Source: Thalassolituus sp. UBA1087 (lineage in GTDB: Bacteria > Pseudomonadota > Gammaproteobacteria > Pseudomonadales > Oceanobacteraceae). From it: a stretch of DNA of 64,000 nt. Shown one piece after another: positions 61,543 through 64,000 of the stretch. The stretch lies in assembly GCA_002314145.1 (NCBI GenBank), contig DCCG01000020.1:129355-193354 (forward strand), in the 5' to 3' direction. The notes below the pieces were generated by a model. That model was given only the letters and a program-made list of their open reading frames with translations. It did no database searches and was not told where the DNA came from. The first letter of the stretch is position 1; each line of letters starts with the position of its first letter. Both the position numbers and the translations under genes were made by a program.

Positions 61543-63675
61543 ATGCTTTTCAGAAGCCCGCAGATCATCCGCCTGATTCTTGTCAGTCTGTTAACACTGA
61601 CCAGTGCCGCCTCTCTGGCCACGGTCGAAGAAATCAAACCAGGCACCCCCTTTTCGCCTCTGAAGCCATCGCGCGAGCTGGCGATGACCACTCAACAGAT
61701 CATGAACAACCTGCTGCGTGGACACTATGAACACCAGCGCCTGAATGATCAGCTGTCATCCCAGATTCTGGATATTCTCTATGACGATATCGACAGCAGC
61801 CGCAGTTACCTGCTGCAGAGTGATATCAATGAATTTGAAAAGTACCGCTACCGCCTGGATGAAGCACTCAGCCGGGGCGAGATGGCGCCCGCGTTTCACA
61901 TATTCAACCGCTTTCAGGAACGGGTCTCCGAGCGTCTGTCCTACCTGCTGACAGAGCTGAAAGAACACGCCCGGGATTATCGCTTCGACGTTGATGAGCG
62001 CCTTGATCTGGACCGGGAAAATGCGCCCTGGGCCAAAAGCCGGGACGAACTGGATGAGCTGTGGCGCAAACGCCTGAAGAACTCGATTCTTAATCTGAAA
62101 ATGGCCGGCAAAGAAAACGACGCCATTATTGAGCTGTTACAGAAACGTTATCAGAACCAGCTTAACCGTGTGCATCAATCCAAACCGGAAGATGCCTATC
62201 AGACCTTTATGAATGCGGTTACCCGCGCCTTTGATCCGCACACTCAGTATTTTTCACCGCGCAATACTGAGAATTTCAACATTAATATGAGTCTGTCGCT
62301 GCAGGGCATCGGCGCCGTGCTGCAATCCGAAGACGAACACACCAAGGTGGTCCGTCTGGTGCCGGGTGGTCCGGCGGCCAAGGCTGCTAACCTGGAACCG
62401 GCCGATAAAATCATCGGTGTAGGCCAGGGTGACGGCGATATGGTCGATGTTATCGGCTGGCGTCTGGATGAAGTCGTGGATCTGATCCGCGGCCCCAAAG
62501 GTACCAAAGTGCGGCTGGAAATCCTGCCGGCCAACAGTACCGGCACCAACAGCAAAACCATCGCTATTGTGCGTGATGAAGTGAAGCTGGAAGAACAGTC
62601 AGCGCAGAAAGAAGTTATTGAAGTCAAAGATGGTGATGAGACGCATAGAGTCGGTGTTATCGACATCCCGACCTTCTACATCGACTTTCAGGGCCGCATG
62701 GAAAACAAGCCGGATTACCGCTCCACGACCCGTGACGTCAGCCGCCTGATCAATGAACTCAAAGATGAAGACATTGAAGGCCTGATTATCGACCTGCGTA
62801 ACAATGGTGGCGGTTCTCTGGAAGAAGCTATCAATCTGACCGGTCTGTTTATCCCTCAGGGCCCGGTGGTTCAGGTACGCAGTACCCATGGCCGGGTTGA
62901 AGTCCTGCCCGATGTGGACCCGAGTGTATTGTATGACGGCCCCCTCACCGTGTTGGTTAACCGTCTGAGCGCATCCGCGTCTGAGATTTTTGCCGGTGCT
63001 ATTCAGGACTATGGCCGCGGACTGATCGTCGGCGGACAGACCTTCGGTAAAGGCACAGTTCAATCGCTGCGCCCGCTGCGTCATGGTCAGCTGAAAATTA
63101 CCCAGGCTAAGTTCTATCGGGTATCCGGTGACAGCACCCAGCACCAGGGCGTGATTCCGGACATTCTTTACCCATCGCTGTTTGATAAAGAAAAGATCGG
63201 TGAAAGTGCTCTGGACGAAGCCCTGCCCTGGGATACCATCCGCCCGGCTGAGTTTGTCCGTGAGGATATGGTCAGCCCGGACCTGTCACTGCTGCGGGAA
63301 AAACATCAGAAACGCATTGAACACAATCCGGATTTCCGTTTCCTGCGGGAACAGAAAGCACTGATTGAAGAACTGCGTGATCAGACACAGGTTTCCCTGA
63401 ATGAGAAAACCCGCGAGGAAGAACGTCAGCAGAACGAAGACAAACGTCTGAAAATCGAAAACGAACGGCGCAAAGCCAAAGGGCTCGAACTGTTGACCAG
63501 CCTGGATGAGGAAACCGAAAAAGAGGAAGAAAAGGAAACCGCGGAAGAAGCTGGTATCAGCAAAGATTCCGATCCTCAGGATGACGCCCTGTTAATGGAA
63601 ACCGGCCATATATTGATGGACTACATTAATATTGAGGCTGCCAGAATGACTGCTCAGCGTCAGAAAGCTTCCTGA
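61543..63675 (+). CDS. prc: Tail-specific periplasmic protease Prc
   Basis: The 710-residue protein has a signal peptide (residues 1-26), an N-terminal helical domain (DUF3340-like region, about 30-220), a PDZ domain (about 240-330, GIGAVLQSEDEHTKVV), and the catalytic S41 domain with Ser478 and Lys503 (SASEIFAGAIQDYG ... TFGKGTVQ), then a C-terminal Glu/Lys-rich domain. It cleaves proteins at hydrophobic C-termini and acts in cell-wall hydrolase and envelope maintenance. It ends with a strong terminator. Confidence 0.95.
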   Translation: MLFRSPQIIRLILVSLLTLTSAASLATVEEIKPGTPFSPLKPSRELAMTTQQIMNNLLRGHYEHQRLNDQLSSQILDILYDDIDSSRSYLLQSDINEFEKYRYRLDEALSRGEMAPAFHIFNRFQERVSERLSYLLTELKEHARDYRFDVDERLDLDRENAPWAKSRDELDELWRKRLKNSILNLKMAGKENDAIIELLQKRYQNQLNRVHQSKPEDAYQTFMNAVTRAFDPHTQYFSPRNTENFNINMSLSLQGIGAVLQSEDEHTKVVRLVPGGPAAKAANLEPADKIIGVGQGDGDMVDVIGWRLDEVVDLIRGPKGTKVRLEILPANSTGTNSKTIAIVRDEVKLEEQSAQKEVIEVKDGDETHRVGVIDIPTFYIDFQGRMENKPDYRSTTRDVSRLINELKDEDIEGLIIDLRNNGGGSLEEAINLTGLFIPQGPVVQVRSTHGRVEVLPDVDPSVLYDGPLTVLVNRLSASASEIFAGAIQDYGRGLIVGGQTFGKGTVQSLRPLRHGQLKITQAKFYRVSGDSTQHQGVIPDILYPSLFDKEKIGESALDEALPWDTIRPAEFVREDMVSPDLSLLREKHQKRIEHNPDFRFLREQKALIEELRDQTQVSLNEKTREEERQQNEDKRLKIENERRKAKGLELLTSLDEETEKEEEKETAEEAGISKDSDPQDDALLMETGHILMDYINIEAARMTAQRQKAS

Positions 63676-63694
63676 TACCGGACTTCAGGACTTT

Positions 63695-63724
63695 AAAAAG
63701 CCCCGCCATGCGGGGTTTTTTTTT
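63695..63724 (+). terminator. Rho-independent terminator of prc
   Basis: CCCCGC (63701-63706), loop CAT, GCGGGG (63710-63715) and a T-run of nine follow the prc stop by about 20 bases. Confidence 0.88.
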
Positions 63725-63898
63725 ATGGCTCTGTGATATTCATCCGACGCTGATAAACATAGGCCAGCGGCGCAGTCAGCAGCGCGCCCACATGTCTCTG
63801 ACTAAAATTCAGCGACTGAGCTGTATTGAAAAGTGGCATTAAGGTTGCCAACCCTTCGCATCTGGGAGCGCCGAAATGAACGCTGATTTTTCTGGTCT

Positions 63899-63943
63899 GC
63901 CGGGCATGGATGCCCGGCGAGCGGACAGCGACAGGGATGTCGC
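63899..63943. repeat. Two adjacent inverted repeats, REP-like
   Basis: GCCGGGCAT and ATGCCCGGC (63899-63918, two-base centre) are followed ten bases later by GCGACA and TGTCGC (63928-63943, four-base loop). Twin hairpins of this kind, containing ATGGATGCC and GGGATGTCG, occur as dispersed intergenic repeats in marine gammaproteobacteria as far as I recall. Confidence 0.5.
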
Positions 63944-64000
63944 ACGGGCGCGTGGCCAGGAAAAATCAAGAGAATGAGGGTGACGCTCCAGAAAGCGAAA

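Larger units (their letters stand above)
63676..64000. other. Terminal intergenic region with twin hairpins
   Basis: After the prc terminator the sequence holds two adjacent inverted repeats (63899-63943) and a 33-codon reading frame running through them (63877-63978), which I treat as a by-product of the repeat. No larger gene begins before the window edge. Confidence 0.5.

Noticed and set aside
1..64000. CRISPR array, prophage, insertion sequence or integron
   Set aside because: No regularly spaced direct repeats, transposase, integrase or phage structural genes were found on either strand.

Overview
The window is a contiguous piece of a gammaproteobacterial chromosome, moderately GC-rich and densely coded on both strands, with no transposase, integrase, CRISPR array, tRNA or rRNA that I can see. 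Conserved gene order points to the Oceanospirillales/Pseudomonas side of the class: rlmKL-rmf-pyrD-DUF2835-gdhB(NAD-GDH)-moxR/bat, and gntR-smc-zipA-ligA. A marine Oceanospirillaceae-type organism is my best guess, from gene content only.

Layout. 1-3.0 kb: the start of an MksBEF/Wadjet-type SMC complex operon (minus strand, SMC subunit cut by the window edge). 3.2-7.0 kb: a membrane protein, a 7TMR-DISM sensor kinase without a neighbouring response regulator, and small proteins. 7.0-17.9 kb: amtB, rlmKL, rmf, pyrD, a DUF2835 protein and the 180-kDa-class NAD-glutamate dehydrogenase. 18.1-25.1 kb: an overlapping moxR-DUF58-DUF4381-batA-batB-batD operon. 25.1-35.5 kb: a PAS/GGDEF protein, then the gntR-smc-zipA-ligA-lytic transglycosylase operon. 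35.6-41.9 kb: an accessory block with a LysR regulator, two DUF2589 proteins, several unrecognised proteins, a zinc-ribbon protein, a nucleoside-phosphorylase-fold protein and a secreted-looking protein. 41.9-44.7 kb: a small nitrogen-fixation-accessory-like block (bacteriohemerythrin, a DUF6156-like protein, a NifX-like protein, a small Cys-rich protein) with sigma-54-type promoter elements. 44.7-47.3 kb: LysR/SDR pair and an EamA transporter. 47.5-54 kb: nasR-nirC-PP2C/kinase and a chemoreceptor. 54-64 kb: LOG-family protein, ruvC, PrcB-like lipoprotein, clpB, EamA transporter, LysR, thioesterase and the tail-specific protease prc.

The strongest observation is upstream of nirC. A sequence matching an NtrC box, an exact -24/-12 sigma-54 promoter, two small hairpins with hexanucleotide loops (A at position 1, G at position 4) and an overlapping strong terminator lie in order, directly downstream of a gene for a NIT-ANTAR antiterminator (NasR). 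This predicts double control of nitrite uptake: nitrogen limitation starts transcription and nitrate/nitrite lets it pass the terminator. The second is the cluster of sigma-54-like elements and one TGT-N10-ACA (NifA-type) site around the bacteriohemerythrin, DUF6156-like and NifX-like genes, suggesting a diazotroph whose nif structural genes lie elsewhere. The third is the DUF2589/phosphorylase block, whose function I cannot name and which is the best candidate for an undescribed system.
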